From Caldilineaceae bacterium (GTDB lineage Bacteria > Chloroflexota > Anaerolineae > Caldilineales > Caldilineaceae), in NCBI GenBank assembly GCA_026708085.1, contig JAPOVP010000060.1, positions 1 to 35,609 of the forward strand: 35,609 nucleotides of DNA, written 5' to 3'. Every line of letters starts with the position of its first letter. Positions within the stretch are counted from its first letter, which is position 1. The notes below the pieces were generated by a model. It worked only from the letters and a program-made list of their open reading frames with translations. It was not told the origin of the DNA and did not search any database. The translations under genes were made by a program, and so were the position numbers. This document shows positions 10,151-19,967 of the stretch, one piece after another.

Positions 10151-11515
10151 ATGACTACTGACACGCGCAGGTCAGGCGGCGCCGCCGCACTGAAAGGCTC
10201 CTGGGAGGCCCTTCACGCTGAGGCCTTGGCTCTCTCGAGACAGGGCAACGATGAGGCCTTAGCCAGGTACGGACGACTGATCGATCGGCTGGCCGCACTT
10301 CCGCAGGCGAGACGTGCTGCCCAGGACCAGAGACTGCAATCCATTCTCGATCAGAGTGTTTTGGGACTGCAATCCCATTACGCCAGACGAAACCGCCTCG
10401 ACGAGATGGCTGCAGTTGATGAAGGGGTCTTTGAGATCTTGAGCGACGACGCCAAATCTCTTTGGCGTGAGAACCAGGCACGCGCCTACTGGTGGCAAGG
10501 CCGCCGCCAAGAGGCTGCTGAAATCATACGCACCGAGTCGGAAGACCTTCCCTTTGACGTCGAACTGCGCTGGTTACTTTTTTCCATCTTGCTCGACGAC
10601 GGCAAAATCGACGATGCCGACGGCGTCAGGCGTTCATTGCTGACCGAGCTGCAAAGTCTGTTTCGTGCGCAAGGTCTGTCAGAGTCCCTCGTCGAAGACG
10701 TAGATGCGCAGATGTTGGTCAAGGAGCGGCTTGCAGGCGGGAGCGAAACAAACCAGATATCGGTCCAGTTTGGGCTCCTGCACTTCCTCCGCAGTTGCGT
10801 GGATTTGGAGAAGCAGCGCTGGCAGGATGCGGCCGATGCCTTTGGCATGGCTGCCAGGGTGTCGGACGCCTACAGCGACCTCTGGCATCTGATCTATCGC
10901 CCGCTTGCCCTGAACAGTCAAGGCCGTCTGGCACAGCGGGCGCTCAATCGCGAAGACTCGCCCGTTTCGCAGGGATTCTGGCGCGGTCTGTCAGGCTTCT
11001 ATGCCGGTGACCGCCAGGGCGCCGCAACCGAATGGCGGCGCGTGACCCAGATCCCCCTCGAAGAGGTGACCCTCTCATCAGTCGGTGACTGGATCCTGGC
11101 CCACTACTACCTGCACGCGGTCCAGGCCCCCCATCCTCCCGAAGGAGATAGCGCAGCAGCGCCTGAGACTGTCAACGCAGATGTCGGCGAAGACCAGGAC
11201 GGCAGCAATGTCTCCGACGAAGTTCGCCAGGGACTGCATGTGGCCCTGAATCTGCTCGGGCAGCAGGAAACGCGGCGCGACCCGCTCGTCCTGGGACTCG
11301 CGGCGCTCGGATGGGGTATGAACGGCCACAAGGAACACCTGCACCGCAACCTTCGCCACGCGGTAGAGCTCCTGCGTGCCTCCCTTCAGGACAATAAGCT
11401 CTCAGTCTTCAACTGGTATTTCTTCAGAGATTTGCTCTCGACAGAGGTCTTCGCGGAGGTCGAGAGCTACTTCCACGTTCCGAAGCATCTGCAAGGAGAA
11501 CTGGACGGCGAATAG
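10151..11515 (+). CDS. Alpha-helical repeat (TPR-like) protein of unknown function
   Basis: 454 residues, no family recognised with certainty. The translation is rich in amphipathic helices with TPR-like spacing of small and aromatic residues (for example around 95-145, 215-290 and 385-410), suggesting a soluble solenoid for protein contacts. A low-complexity acidic segment lies near residues 330-360. No signal peptide, membrane segment or catalytic motif is visible. It follows the chelatase gene by 87 bases on the same strand, with a possible weak terminator between, so co-expression is likely but not certain. A chaperone or scaffold role for the chelatase would be speculation. Confidence 0.7.
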   Translation: MTTDTRRSGGAAALKGSWEALHAEALALSRQGNDEALARYGRLIDRLAALPQARRAAQDQRLQSILDQSVLGLQSHYARRNRLDEMAAVDEGVFEILSDDAKSLWRENQARAYWWQGRRQEAAEIIRTESEDLPFDVELRWLLFSILLDDGKIDDADGVRRSLLTELQSLFRAQGLSESLVEDVDAQMLVKERLAGGSETNQISVQFGLLHFLRSCVDLEKQRWQDAADAFGMAARVSDAYSDLWHLIYRPLALNSQGRLAQRALNREDSPVSQGFWRGLSGFYAGDRQGAATEWRRVTQIPLEEVTLSSVGDWILAHYYLHAVQAPHPPEGDSAAAPETVNADVGEDQDGSNVSDEVRQGLHVALNLLGQQETRRDPLVLGLAALGWGMNGHKEHLHRNLRHAVELLRASLQDNKLSVFNWYFFRDLLSTEVFAEVESYFHVPKHLQGELDGE

Positions 11516-11585
11516 CGGTTCCGGAGCACCCAACAGTTCGGGCTTTCCTCGCCGCAATAGATACCCGGTATAGCTCTGGCAACCT

Positions 11586-12278
11586 TCATCTCTTCCCGTA
11601 AGAGTGGAGCACGCCGCCGTACGGGACCGGCCTGATTCGCTTGCGCCATTTCGCATAAGTACTCATCAGATGGGGCCAGAAAGGACTCTCCTTCCCCATA
11701 GGCTTTGCCTGTTGTAAAGCGTCGACAAACGACTCCGGTTCGTCTTCAAACTCCGGCATCTCCATGTAGCAGTGCCCCAATTCAAATGGAATGTGCGCGT
11801 CGCTGCCTGCCGTAACCAGGAGACCATGCTCCCGCGCCAGATTCAGTGCGGCAAGATTGTCCTGCGGCCGCACGCAGCGCGCGTTGCGCACCTCGAGCGC
11901 GTCTACCAGCCCGATCACCTCCAACACATTCTCCATTCCCATCGCCGAATTTCGCAGAGAGTCCAGGGGATGGGGAATGGCCACCACCGCGCCCTGTTCG
12001 CGCAGGCGGCGAACTGTCTCCTGAGGCGACAGCCCGCGCGGCACCTCCTCCTTGACGAAATATGCAATCAGTTCACCATGGGTCGTCATGACCTCCTCAC
12101 CGACGATGATCAAATCTGGGGCCAGCTCTTTGGCTCTCAGGGCACCGGCCAGATTATCGTGTTCCGTGATCGCCAGCTTGTCCAACCCGATCCGCCGCGC
12201 GCGGGCAATCGCGTCCTCTGGCCGCGTCAGACAGTCCTTACTGTAGATTGTGTGAGAATGTAGGTCGACTTTCCACAT
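11586..12278 (-). CDS. PHP-domain metal-dependent phosphoesterase
   Basis: Cytoplasmic polymerase/histidinol-phosphatase family hydrolase. From the ATG at 12278 it has 230 residues and begins directly with the first motif, DLHSHT. The other metal-binding motifs follow in order: EHD near 40, GEE near 66, IPHP near 108 and GSDAH near 160. Together these give the trinuclear metal site. Stand-alone PHP proteins of this size include phosphatases that act on nucleotides or sugar phosphates; the substrate is not determinable here. Alternative starts are ATG at 12296 and TTG at 12308. The 3' end is 70 bases from the convergent helical-repeat gene. Confidence 0.87.
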   Translation of the reverse strand: MWKVDLHSHTIYSKDCLTRPEDAIARARRIGLDKLAITEHDNLAGALRAKELAPDLIIVGEEVMTTHGELIAYFVKEEVPRGLSPQETVRRLREQGAVVAIPHPLDSLRNSAMGMENVLEVIGLVDALEVRNARCVRPQDNLAALNLAREHGLLVTAGSDAHIPFELGHCYMEMPEFEDEPESFVDALQQAKPMGKESPFWPHLMSTYAKWRKRIRPVPYGGVLHSYGKR

Positions 12279-12792
12279 GGCCTGTTCCCGTTCCATTGGA
12301 GCAAACAATAGGTGACTGCTAACTCCTAGCCCAATTGCGACTCTGAATGAAGCAAGCGAGGATGTCTCTCTCCTCTCTCCTTATCATTCATATCCCAAAT
12401 CAATCGTCGCAATCACTGTTCCCTTATCGCTGACTACCGTCCACTGCGTCTCTGGGCGGTCGGGCTTTTGGCCCTCCCTTGTGCAGGGGCTCCGCCCCCG
12501 AAACGCATCCGGGGAAACCTCGCGCCGCAGCCGGTATGCGGCGAATTCGACCTTGGCGTCCCGCGGCGGCCAGAGCTTCCCCCACCCGCCTTGTGACGGA
12601 TGAATTGTGTAAGCCAGGCCAGGACAGGCGGGTGATGCAACGCCCATTCGGGCATGACGTACACCGCGATGACCGGCAAAAGGCCGCCAATGAAGTCCTG
12701 ACGGAGCGTTTTAGCACTCCGGACGCTGTCGGAAGGCACACAGTGCCGACGCAAAAATGGCTTGGCAGTTGCGAATTAAGACAATTGAATGC
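12279..12792. other. Intergenic region filled by a full repeat copy
   Basis: About 510 bases upstream of the PHP gene and downstream of the flippase-like gene. Most of it is repeat copy C. Overlapping open frames on both strands are unsupported by domains or ribosome binding sites. Confidence 0.6.
12312..12653 (+). repeat. Dispersed GC-rich repeat, copy C (fullest copy)
   Basis: Begins with GTGACTGCTAA, shared with the copy at the window's right end, followed by a CT-rich tract. The GGGCGGTCGGGC block starts at 12454. Then come a GGGGC-TCC-GCCCC hairpin, AAACCTCGCGCCGCAG, CCCGCGGCGG, a TTCCCCCACCC tract and GCAACGCCCA. The order is the same as in the copy at 32.6 kb. The left edge is about 34 bases before the PHP gene start. 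No transposase, and no terminal inverted repeat was recognised. Confidence 0.7.
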
Positions 12793-13788
12793 CTACGCCT
12801 GTGCCTGTTGTTCCTCAGCTACTGGACCCTTCTGAACTGTCAGCAAGTGTGGCCATAGCGCCAGACAGACTAGCCCGATGGCCACACCGAACCAAAGCGT
12901 TGCAAAGCGGATTACGAGCGCCGCAGCCGCGGCCGCCGGCCTGGACATATCCAGCAGCTGAATACTTAGTGCCGCTAGCGAACTCTCCACACCGCCCAGC
13001 CCGCCCGGAGTCGCCACTACCGCACCCACGACCGTGCTCATGTTGAACGCAGAGACCGCCGTCAACAGGGAACCGACACCCGCTTCCGCGCCGAACCCAA
13101 GCAGGACAAGGTAAAACCCAATCCCTTGGCTTGCCCAACTGACCACGCCGATCAGGACCGAAGTGATCAGGTATTTGGGCTGCAGAAGAAAATAACTGCT
13201 CTCGTAAAACGCGGACAGTTTGTCGGCAAAGCGATTTACAAGTGGCAATCGGTGACCCAGCGCCAGGCACCACAGCGCCAGCGGCCTGACCTGATTGGCG
13301 ATGATGATTCCTGCAATGATTAGCAGCGCCGCCAAAGCCGCCATCCGGATCCTTCCGTCGTCAATCGCCAGCAGACCGAGCCCAGCCAGTAGAATCATCG
13401 CCAATCCGTCCGTCATCCGCTCAGCCAGTACGACCGGAGCCACGACCGAGAAAGGCGCGCCGCTGACGTTGCGCACCATGAACGCCCGCACAAACTCCCC
13501 CACCTTACCTGGCGTCATCATCATCAGGAAACTGATGCCGTAAATGCGCGCGCTCTGGCCGAAACTGATCGGCGTCCGAATCAAGCGCAGGTACCAGTGC
13601 CACTTCAGCAATCGCACGCCGAAGTTCACGAGCGTCAACCCCAGCGTCGGCGGCAGCCACCTCCACGGAAACTCCGCCAGCAGCGCCGACAGCTGGCGCC
13701 AGTCCCCATATACAATCAGTCCAATGTACACCAGCAGGGCCAGCACCAGTGACCAGAGAAACTGTACCCCCAGCCGTTTTCGATCCAT
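12793..13788 (-). CDS. Flippase-like integral membrane protein (lysylphosphatidylglycerol synthase TM family)
   Basis: 331 residues with about eight hydrophobic segments, matching the AglD/UPF0104-type 'lysylphosphatidylglycerol synthase transmembrane region' family. Recognisable family traits are the early NFGVRLLKWHWYLR stretch, the MMMTPGKVGEFVRA motif near residue 92 and the AERMTDG motif near 124. There is no soluble aminoacyltransferase domain, so it is not a full MprF. It ends with a short Lys/Gln tail. The start is ATG. It lies 138 bases downstream of menH on the same strand and may or may not share its transcript. Lipid or polyprenol-linked sugar transport is a family-level guess. 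Confidence 0.82.
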   Translation of the reverse strand: MDRKRLGVQFLWSLVLALLVYIGLIVYGDWRQLSALLAEFPWRWLPPTLGLTLVNFGVRLLKWHWYLRLIRTPISFGQSARIYGISFLMMMTPGKVGEFVRAFMVRNVSGAPFSVVAPVVLAERMTDGLAMILLAGLGLLAIDDGRIRMAALAALLIIAGIIIANQVRPLALWCLALGHRLPLVNRFADKLSAFYESSYFLLQPKYLITSVLIGVVSWASQGIGFYLVLLGFGAEAGVGSLLTAVSAFNMSTVVGAVVATPGGLGGVESSLAALSIQLLDMSRPAAAAAALVIRFATLWFGVAIGLVCLALWPHLLTVQKGPVAEEQQAQA

Positions 13789-13926
13789 GTATCATCCGTC
13801 AATGTGAGCCAGGCACATGTAAAACTGTGACCCCGCCCGCGTAGTGCGGCAATAATACCCTCTCCCGGCATAACTGCTCTACCTCGCCCGCCGAGAGGAA
13901 AGATACCGACCGCAATCGAATTCTTG

Positions 13927-14775
13927 CTAAGGCACCAGAGTGTGTGAACTGTCGGCAGGCCCCCAGAAGTTGAGTACGGTGCGGGCAAAGGCGTCTGGCC
14001 TCTCCAAGTGGACAGCATGCCCGGTCTCCGGCACCATGACCAGGCGCACCCTCGGGTTACTCTGCGCCATCTGCTGGCTAACCGTAACGAAACTCCTGTC
14101 TTCCGCGCCAACCAGGAGCAGAGTGGGAGCCTGCAAAGAGGGCAACCGGTCGTGGAGAGGCGGTTGAGCCCCTGTACCCATGCCTCGCAAGCTGTTGGCC
14201 AGCCCGTTCGGCCGGTTCTGCAAACGTTGTTCCTTCAGCTGTCGGCGCTGTGCGGTAGTCAAGTTCCTCCGCTGGCTACTCCACAGCGGAAGTGCCGTCC
14301 AGTAATCCACGAACGCCGCGATCCCGTCCCGTTCGATTCGGTCGGCCAGCGCGTCATCTCTGGCACGTCGTTCGATCCGTTCTGTCTCCGACGCGATGCC
14401 CGGCGAGGTGCCCACCAGAGTCAGAGAGCGCACCTTCTCCGGGTAGCTGAGGGCAAAGAAGAGAGCAAGCCGCCCACCCATCGAATAACCCAGAAGATGC
14501 GCTGCCCCAACGACCGATCTGTCTAGCAGTGAATTCAGGTCGTTGGCCGCGTGAGTCATCTCGTAGCGTTTCGAACCGCTGGGATGGGGCGATCGGCCAT
14601 GTCCGAGCAGGTCCGGAGCCACCACATAGTACCCAGCCGCCCCAAACCTCTCCCCCGCCGCCGCCCAACTCCCGCCATGCCCAGTGAATCCGTGAAGGAG
14701 CAGAACCGGAGGATCCCCTTTGCTGCCCCAACTGTGCAAATGATACGAGGGAACCGCCGTCGTAGGCAGAGTCAC
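13927..14775 (-). CDS. menH: 2-succinyl-6-hydroxy-2,4-cyclohexadiene-1-carboxylate synthase
   Basis: Alpha/beta-hydrolase fold enzyme of 282 residues that removes pyruvate from SEPHCHC in menaquinone synthesis. It carries the oxyanion-hole segment HGFTG, the nucleophile motif G-Y-S-M-G-G (Ser near residue 96), an Asp near GAEDRS and His near ETGHAVH. The MenH-specific segment is also present (QRLQNRPNGLANSLRGMGTG), which separates it from general hydrolases. The start is GTG with AGGACAGG upstream. It follows the dioxygenase gene by 80 bases in the menaquinone operon. Confidence 0.92.
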   Translation of the reverse strand: MTLPTTAVPSYHLHSWGSKGDPPVLLLHGFTGHGGSWAAAGERFGAAGYYVVAPDLLGHGRSPHPSGSKRYEMTHAANDLNSLLDRSVVGAAHLLGYSMGGRLALFFALSYPEKVRSLTLVGTSPGIASETERIERRARDDALADRIERDGIAAFVDYWTALPLWSSQRRNLTTAQRRQLKEQRLQNRPNGLANSLRGMGTGAQPPLHDRLPSLQAPTLLLVGAEDRSFVTVSQQMAQSNPRVRLVMVPETGHAVHLERPDAFARTVLNFWGPADSSHTLVP

Positions 14776-14855
14776 TCAGCCTGTCCTGCAACCTGACAAC
14801 GCGGCACCGCGGTGGTTGAGGCTACCTGAAACGGCCCGTGCCGCCCCTCTGAGTG

Positions 14856-15731
14856 TCATCCCCACCGGCCGCTCTCCGGCTTCGAAAGTGGAAACCCTTC
14901 TCCCACCAGTTCCTCGCCGTCTCCTACAGTAAAGTTGGGAATCAAGGGATGGCCTGACGCCTGGTCAAGCTTGACCCTGACGCCTTCCGCCATGAAAATC
15001 ATGACATGGGCGCGGCGCTGCCGGTTGGTAACATTGGCCGGCGTGGCGTGAAAGTTGAGGCAATGGTGGAACATGCATTCGCCCGCTTTCAGTTCGACAG
15101 GCTTCCCAATGGTCGCCGGTTCATAGGCCATCTTCTGACGATCGGTCTCCTCAAATTCGCGTCCTTCCGCTTCGGCCTCAGCCCGCGCCGCCAGTTCGTT
15201 TGCGTAGGACGCAAGACCGAAACGCGGTTCCCTATGACTCCCTGGCAGCACGTGCATGCAACCGTTCTCAGGCGTCGCATCGTCAAGAGCAAGCCAGCAT
15301 GTTACGATTCTGGGATCCCGTAAAGGCCACAGGTAAAAGTCCTGGTGAAAGCGGAAATGGCCGTTTTCCTCCGGTGGTTTGGAAATAATCTGATCATGCC
15401 ATAGGCGCACGCGCGGCGTGTTCATCAGGGCGCACGCCACCCCCGAAATCACTGGGTGATGGAGCAGCCGCTCATATGAGGGCTCCCGTTTAAACATGTT
15501 GACGTACTGAATTATGGCACGCGGCTGCTCCTTCTTTTCGCCCTCCATTTTCGCACCCCGCCTGTGCCCGAACTTGAACTCTACTTCCGAGTCATCACCG
15601 CCGGCCTTTTCGATGTCGATTACATTGTCCAATCCTGCGCGCAATTCCTCGACCTCGGCCATATCCAACACGCGACCATACCGTAGGTATCCATTCTCGT
15701 TGAAATAGTCAATCTGTTCCTTGTTAATCAT
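14856..15731 (-). CDS. Phytanoyl-CoA dioxygenase (PhyH) family protein inside the men operon
   Basis: Predicted Fe(II)/2-oxoglutarate oxygenase of 291 residues, soluble. The iron ligands are visible: H-Q-D in FRFHQDFYLWP (near residue 127) and the distal His in CLNFHATPAN, with Arg residues shortly after for 2-oxoglutarate. The LPGSH motif of the PhyH family is also present. The ATG at 15731 overlaps the menE stop as ATGA and has AAGGA nine bases upstream; an ATG at 15740 would leave no spacing. It is therefore translationally coupled to menE. No known menaquinone step needs such an enzyme, so the substrate is unknown. Possibilities are quinone or side-chain hydroxylation, or an unrelated passenger. 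Confidence 0.88.
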   Translation of the reverse strand: MINKEQIDYFNENGYLRYGRVLDMAEVEELRAGLDNVIDIEKAGGDDSEVEFKFGHRRGAKMEGEKKEQPRAIIQYVNMFKREPSYERLLHHPVISGVACALMNTPRVRLWHDQIISKPPEENGHFRFHQDFYLWPLRDPRIVTCWLALDDATPENGCMHVLPGSHREPRFGLASYANELAARAEAEAEGREFEETDRQKMAYEPATIGKPVELKAGECMFHHCLNFHATPANVTNRQRRAHVMIFMAEGVRVKLDQASGHPLIPNFTVGDGEELVGEGFPLSKPESGRWG

Positions 15732-17302
15732 TGTTGGCATTCCTTGTGCGTTAGACTGATATCCTCAAACAATGAACTGACTGCCCGCCGCGAGATCTTT
15801 CCCGAAGCGGTTTCTGGCAACGCCTCGACGAAGCGAATATGTCTGGCCGAAGGCTGCTTGTAACCGGCCAGACGCCCACGGATGAAGGCCAGAAGCGCGT
15901 CCCGTGACACGCTCCCCTCTGCATGAAGCTGCACCGCAGCCGCACATCGTTGCCCCCACTCCTCGTCTGGCAGCCCTACCACGCAGACGTCGGCCACGTC
16001 GGGATGTTCCCGCAACACAGACTCCACCTCAACCGGAAAGATGTTCTCCCCGCCGCTGACGATCAGGTCCGTCCTCCTCTGCAGGACATACAGGTCGCCG
16101 TCATCGTCAAGGCGGCCCATGTCGCCCGTATACAGCCAGCCTTCCCGCAATGACGCCTTCGTCTCCTCTGGATTGCGGAAGTAGGCCGTAGTCACTTGCG
16201 GGCCGCGCACCAAAATCTCACCGATCTCCTCCGCAGGAAGAGGACACCCATCGGCGTCTGCAATGCGCAACTCCGTAAACAACAGTGGCCGCCCCACACT
16301 TCCCGGCTTTCGCTTTACGTTCGCAGGCAGAGCGGTCGCCGCCTGTGTAGCAGTCTCAGTCAAACCGTAGGAAGGGCTGACCGGTACGCCAGCTTCAAGA
16401 GCGGTTTGCATGAGTTCAGGGGTAGCAGCAGCACCGCCAATCAGAACCGTGCGCAAGCTCAGCGGCCATTCCGTGGTGGAGGAACTGTGCAGCAGCCGGT
16501 GGAGCATCGTTGGCACCAGCGATGTCTGCGTTATCCCATCCTCGCGCAGGCTGCGCTGAAATGTTTCGATCTCGAAGCGGTGCTGAAGCACGATCGCCGT
16601 GCCGTAAAGACAGGAACGAAACACCACGGCCATTCCGCTAACATGATAGAGCGGCATGCAGCTCAGCCAGCGGTCTTCCGGGCCTACCCCCAGACGGAAT
16701 GCAGAGGCCGTGGCGCTCCAAAAATGGTTGGCAAAACTGAGTTGCACGCCCTTGGGCGTCCCTGTCGAGCCGGACGTGAAGACAATCGACTGAACCTGCT
16801 CTTCTTTCTTTTGGAGCGGCTCCGGCAACTTCCTGCCTGCGTCTATCCTGTCTGAGGATTTGAACTCCGTCAGTACCGTCAGGGACACGCTCAGCAGTGG
16901 CTTTTCCATGAGAGACTGAATGTCTGCTATTGGGGCCGGCCCGTGACCCCTGCTGCCGCCGCCTGCGCCGCCCAGTCCTTCGTCAACCACCAATAGTGCT
17001 GGCTCGACCTGGTTTACCTGTCGCGCAATCTCTGTAGTTGTCAGCCGCGTGTTCAGAGGAACGAGTATGGCGTCCATACGAGCGACAGAATGGATAAGAA
17101 CGATCGCCTCGACGCTGTTTCCCATTAGCGCCGCCACCCTGTCGCCAGGTTGGATCCCATGCGCCGCGAGTCCCCCGGCCAGCCTATCTGCCAGGCGGTC
17201 CAATTCACCGTAACTGACTGTTCTCCCTTCACTAAGTACGGCCTCTTTGCCGGGAGTAGCCAGCGCACGCCATCGCAACCAGTCTTTCTTCACTGAAAGC
17301 AT
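15728..17302 (-). CDS. menE: o-Succinylbenzoate-CoA ligase
   Basis: AMP-forming acyl-CoA synthetase that activates o-succinylbenzoate for naphthoate ring closure. From the ATG at 17302 it has 524 residues. It shows the P-loop-like FTSGSTGTPKG, YGLTETATQ, the YTGDMG hinge region, the GGENIFPVEVE motif and a catalytic Lys near the C-terminus (ETASGKISRR). A TTG at 17362 would overlap the menB stop and add 20 residues, but GGAAAGAG six bases before 17302 makes the shorter start better. An insertion of Gly/Arg-rich residues (GGAGGGSRGHG) lies near residue 120. The neighbours menB, menD and menF confirm the assignment over other ligases. Confidence 0.92.
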   Translation of the reverse strand: MLSVKKDWLRWRALATPGKEAVLSEGRTVSYGELDRLADRLAGGLAAHGIQPGDRVAALMGNSVEAIVLIHSVARMDAILVPLNTRLTTTEIARQVNQVEPALLVVDEGLGGAGGGSRGHGPAPIADIQSLMEKPLLSVSLTVLTEFKSSDRIDAGRKLPEPLQKKEEQVQSIVFTSGSTGTPKGVQLSFANHFWSATASAFRLGVGPEDRWLSCMPLYHVSGMAVVFRSCLYGTAIVLQHRFEIETFQRSLREDGITQTSLVPTMLHRLLHSSSTTEWPLSLRTVLIGGAAATPELMQTALEAGVPVSPSYGLTETATQAATALPANVKRKPGSVGRPLLFTELRIADADGCPLPAEEIGEILVRGPQVTTAYFRNPEETKASLREGWLYTGDMGRLDDDGDLYVLQRRTDLIVSGGENIFPVEVESVLREHPDVADVCVVGLPDEEWGQRCAAAVQLHAEGSVSRDALLAFIRGRLAGYKQPSARHIRFVEALPETASGKISRRAVSSLFEDISLTHKECQQ

Positions 17303-17358
17303 TGAAAACTCTTTCCGGTCTAAGGTGGAATGCGTAATTCGTGACTCTCCTGGCTGGC

Positions 17359-18210
17359 TCAAGGCCTCCAGGGAAACTGACGGAAATCCGGCCTGCGTTT
17401 CTCGTTAAACGCGTTTCGTCCTTCCTTACCTTCTTCCGTCATATAAAATAGCATCGTGGCGTCGCCAGCAAGTACCTGCAATCCGGTCTGTCCATCCAGG
17501 TCGGCGTTGAAGCCTGCCTTAAGGAATCGAATCGCGATCGGGGACTTGCGCAGAATCTCCTGAGCCCAGTCCACGCCCTCCACTTCCAGCGCCTCCACCG
17601 TCGGCAGCACCTTGTTCACCAACCCCATCTCCAGCGCTTCCTGTGCCGAATACCGGCGGCACAGGTACCAGATCTCCCGCGCCTTCTTCTGACCGACAAC
17701 AGATGCCAGGTACGACGCCCCAAGTCCGCCGTCAAAGCTGCCGACAATTGGCCCGGTCTGACCGAAGACGGCGTTCTCCGAAGCAAGCGAAAGGTCGCAG
17801 ATCACATGAAGCACATGCCCGCCCCCTATGGCGAAACCGTTTACCAGCGCGATGACCGGCTTGGGCATATTCCGCATGATACGTTGCATCTCCAGCACAT
17901 TCAGCCCCGCCACTCCCTGTTCATTTAAATACCCGGCGTGCCCCCGGATATGCTGGTCGCCCCCTGCACAAAAGGCGTGCACCCCGTCCTTGGGCGAAGG
18001 ACCGTTGCCGGTCAGTAGAACCACGCCGATCTGGTCGTCGGCCCAGACATCTCTGAACGCTTCCGTCATCTGATCGATCGTTTCGGGGCGGAAAGCGTTG
18101 CGCTTCTCCGGTCGATCGAAGGCGATGCGCGCCATGCCGTCCGCCTTGTGAAAGGTGATATCGCTGTACTCGGCAACCTCTTGCCAGTCTGCACTCTGCG
18201 GGATCGTCAC
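17359..18210 (-). CDS. menB: 1,4-Dihydroxy-2-naphthoyl-CoA synthase
   Basis: Crotonase-fold enzyme that closes the second ring of the naphthoquinone. 283 residues, close to E. coli MenB. The segment FGQTGP-VGSFDGG followed by [15 protein letters not shown] is diagnostic of MenB. The Gly after QT marks the bicarbonate-dependent (type I) class, rather than the class that uses a side-chain carboxylate. The oxyanion-hole GGGH is present (AIGGGHVLH). The GTG start overlaps the menD stop (GTGA), and AGGAGG seven bases upstream supports it. Confidence 0.96.
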   Translation of the reverse strand: MTIPQSADWQEVAEYSDITFHKADGMARIAFDRPEKRNAFRPETIDQMTEAFRDVWADDQIGVVLLTGNGPSPKDGVHAFCAGGDQHIRGHAGYLNEQGVAGLNVLEMQRIMRNMPKPVIALVNGFAIGGGHVLHVICDLSLASENAVFGQTGPIVGSFDGGLGASYLASVVGQKKAREIWYLCRRYSAQEALEMGLVNKVLPTVEALEVEGVDWAQEILRKSPIAIRFLKAGFNADLDGQTGLQVLAGDATMLFYMTEEGKEGRNAFNEKRRPDFRQFPWRP

Positions 18211-19967
18211 GAATGGTCCTCCTGACTGTCGTTCAATGATTGAATCAGTTTTCGCCGTAAACGTTCATCTCGCGCGCCGTCGGTCCGCACTTCGATGACC
18301 GTCGGCCCGCCGTCGTGGATCGAAGCACTTAGCGCCTCGTCGAAGGCGATTCTGTCCACTTTCTGAATGCGCCTATGTTCAAGGCCGTACATAGCGGCCG
18401 CCGGAGTAAAATCCAGGCCGGTGGGCGTGAGAAACAGCTCCTCAAATCGGGCACTGTCCTCCGCAATCGGTAGGCGCCGAAAGACGCCACCGCCCCCGTT
18501 GTTCAGTAGCAAGATAGTGACGTTTCTTAGCCCATGCCTTTTGATAGCCAGGAGCCCATTCATGTCGTGGTAGAAGCTGACATCGCCGATAATCAGCAGC
18601 ATGGGTCGGGCCCGATAAACCGCGGCCGCTCCCAGAGCGCTGGAAACAACGCCGTCTATTCCGCTCGCCCCCCGGTTTCCGTAAACGTGGATTCTCTTCC
18701 CACTTGGCCGAACGAACTGGTCCAGATGACGTACCGGCAGACTGTTACCAACAAAGAGACTGCTGTCGTCCGGCAGGGCCTTTACCGCGGCAGCGACTGC
18801 GGAAACATCGAACCAGTTCTCTCGCAGAAACTGTTCCTGGCGCCGCTGGCAGCCTCCGTCGGCCGCCAGAACCGAGGCCCCCCAATCGCCCAATCCTCGG
18901 TGACATCGCTCCGCCACCTCATCGCAGAAGAAGGTCTCGTCAACCTGCAAAAAAGAGTTGACGCGGTGGCTGTCGTCCCCCCAAACACCGCTGCTGCGTA
19001 CATGTAACTGAAACGGCGGCGCAATGCCTTCAAGATACTCATTGAGGTATTTGGACGTCGGCACCGCGCCGAAACGTATCACGACATCGGGAGCATCAAG
19101 ACCAGTCCCGTGCTGGAGAAGGCTCTCATAGCTGCCTATGATAGGCGACGACTCCGTATGCGGTCCAAAACGCAGCCCTGATAGTGGATCTGCCAAGACC
19201 GGATACCCTGTGCTCCGGCCCAATTCAGCAATCGCATCGACCAGACTGCATGGCGGCCGGCCAGCCCACGGACCGCAGACGATCCACCCCCTCTCACAAG
19301 CAGATACAACTGCGGCAATCTCCTCAATCTGCTCCGCAGTCGGTACCAGCACGCCCCGCTGAATCATACTGCTCCGCCCTCTGTCATAGCGGGGTCTGTA
19401 AGGAGCTCTTGGCTCCAACGGCTTACGAAATGGAAAGTTGACGTGCACCGGCCCCTTGCGAATCCCATCAGCCCCGGCATAGGCTCTGGCCGCCAGCGTA
19501 CGAAGATTTCTCAGCGCAACGTCTGGCGCATCCTCTTCTGGCAGCGCAGCATCCACCGACCACAGGACATTGTCACCGTACATTTTGACCTGGTCGACAG
19601 TCTGGTTCGCGCCGCTGTGACGAAGTTCCGGCGGCCTGTCCGCGGTCAGCACCAGCATCGGCACCCCCGCCATCTTCGCCTCAACCACCGCCGCGTGAAA
19701 CTCCAGCGCCGCCGTTCCCGACGTACACACCAGCGCCACCGGCCGCCCGCTCGCCTGGGCCATGCCCAGCGCAAAGAAGCTCGCGCAGCGTTCGTCCAAA
19801 TGAATGAAACTCTCGATACAGGGATGGGCGTCGAAGGCCAGCGCCAGCGGTGTCGAGCGCGAACCCGGGGCGATGCAGACCGCCTCCAGCCCTGCGTCGG
19901 CTAGCCCGGCCACCATCGCCTCGGAGAACGCATAATTCGGGTTCGGATCGACCCCTACGGCGCTCAT
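18207..19967 (-). CDS. menD: 2-Succinyl-5-enolpyruvyl-6-hydroxy-3-cyclohexene-1-carboxylate synthase
   Basis: Thiamine-diphosphate enzyme joining isochorismate and 2-oxoglutarate, the committed menaquinone step. 586 residues from the ATG at 19967, which overlaps the menF stop as ATGA; a longer frame to 20030 is disfavoured because of this coupling. Typical features: [11 protein letters not shown] at the N-terminus, [10 protein letters not shown], the NRGASGIDG motif near residue 425 and the ThDP/Mg region [11 protein letters not shown] followed by [10 protein letters not shown]. The domain order (Pyr, central, PP) and length are normal. Confidence 0.96.
   Translation of the reverse strand: MSAVGVDPNPNYAFSEAMVAGLADAGLEAVCIAPGSRSTPLALAFDAHPCIESFIHLDERCASFFALGMAQASGRPVALVCTSGTAALEFHAAVVEAKMAGVPMLVLTADRPPELRHSGANQTVDQVKMYGDNVLWSVDAALPEEDAPDVALRNLRTLAARAYAGADGIRKGPVHVNFPFRKPLEPRAPYRPRYDRGRSSMIQRGVLVPTAEQIEEIAAVVSACERGWIVCGPWAGRPPCSLVDAIAELGRSTGYPVLADPLSGLRFGPHTESSPIIGSYESLLQHGTGLDAPDVVIRFGAVPTSKYLNEYLEGIAPPFQLHVRSSGVWGDDSHRVNSFLQVDETFFCDEVAERCHRGLGDWGASVLAADGGCQRRQEQFLRENWFDVSAVAAAVKALPDDSSLFVGNSLPVRHLDQFVRPSGKRIHVYGNRGASGIDGVVSSALGAAAVYRARPMLLIIGDVSFYHDMNGLLAIKRHGLRNVTILLLNNGGGGVFRRLPIAEDSARFEELFLTPTGLDFTPAAAMYGLEHRRIQKVDRIAFDEALSASIHDGGPTVIEVRTDGARDERLRRKLIQSLNDSQEDHS

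Noticed and set aside
12384..12754. Overlapping minus-strand open frames in the repeat
   Set aside because: The same type of reading recurs in copy D in a shifted form, as expected from a noncoding repeat.
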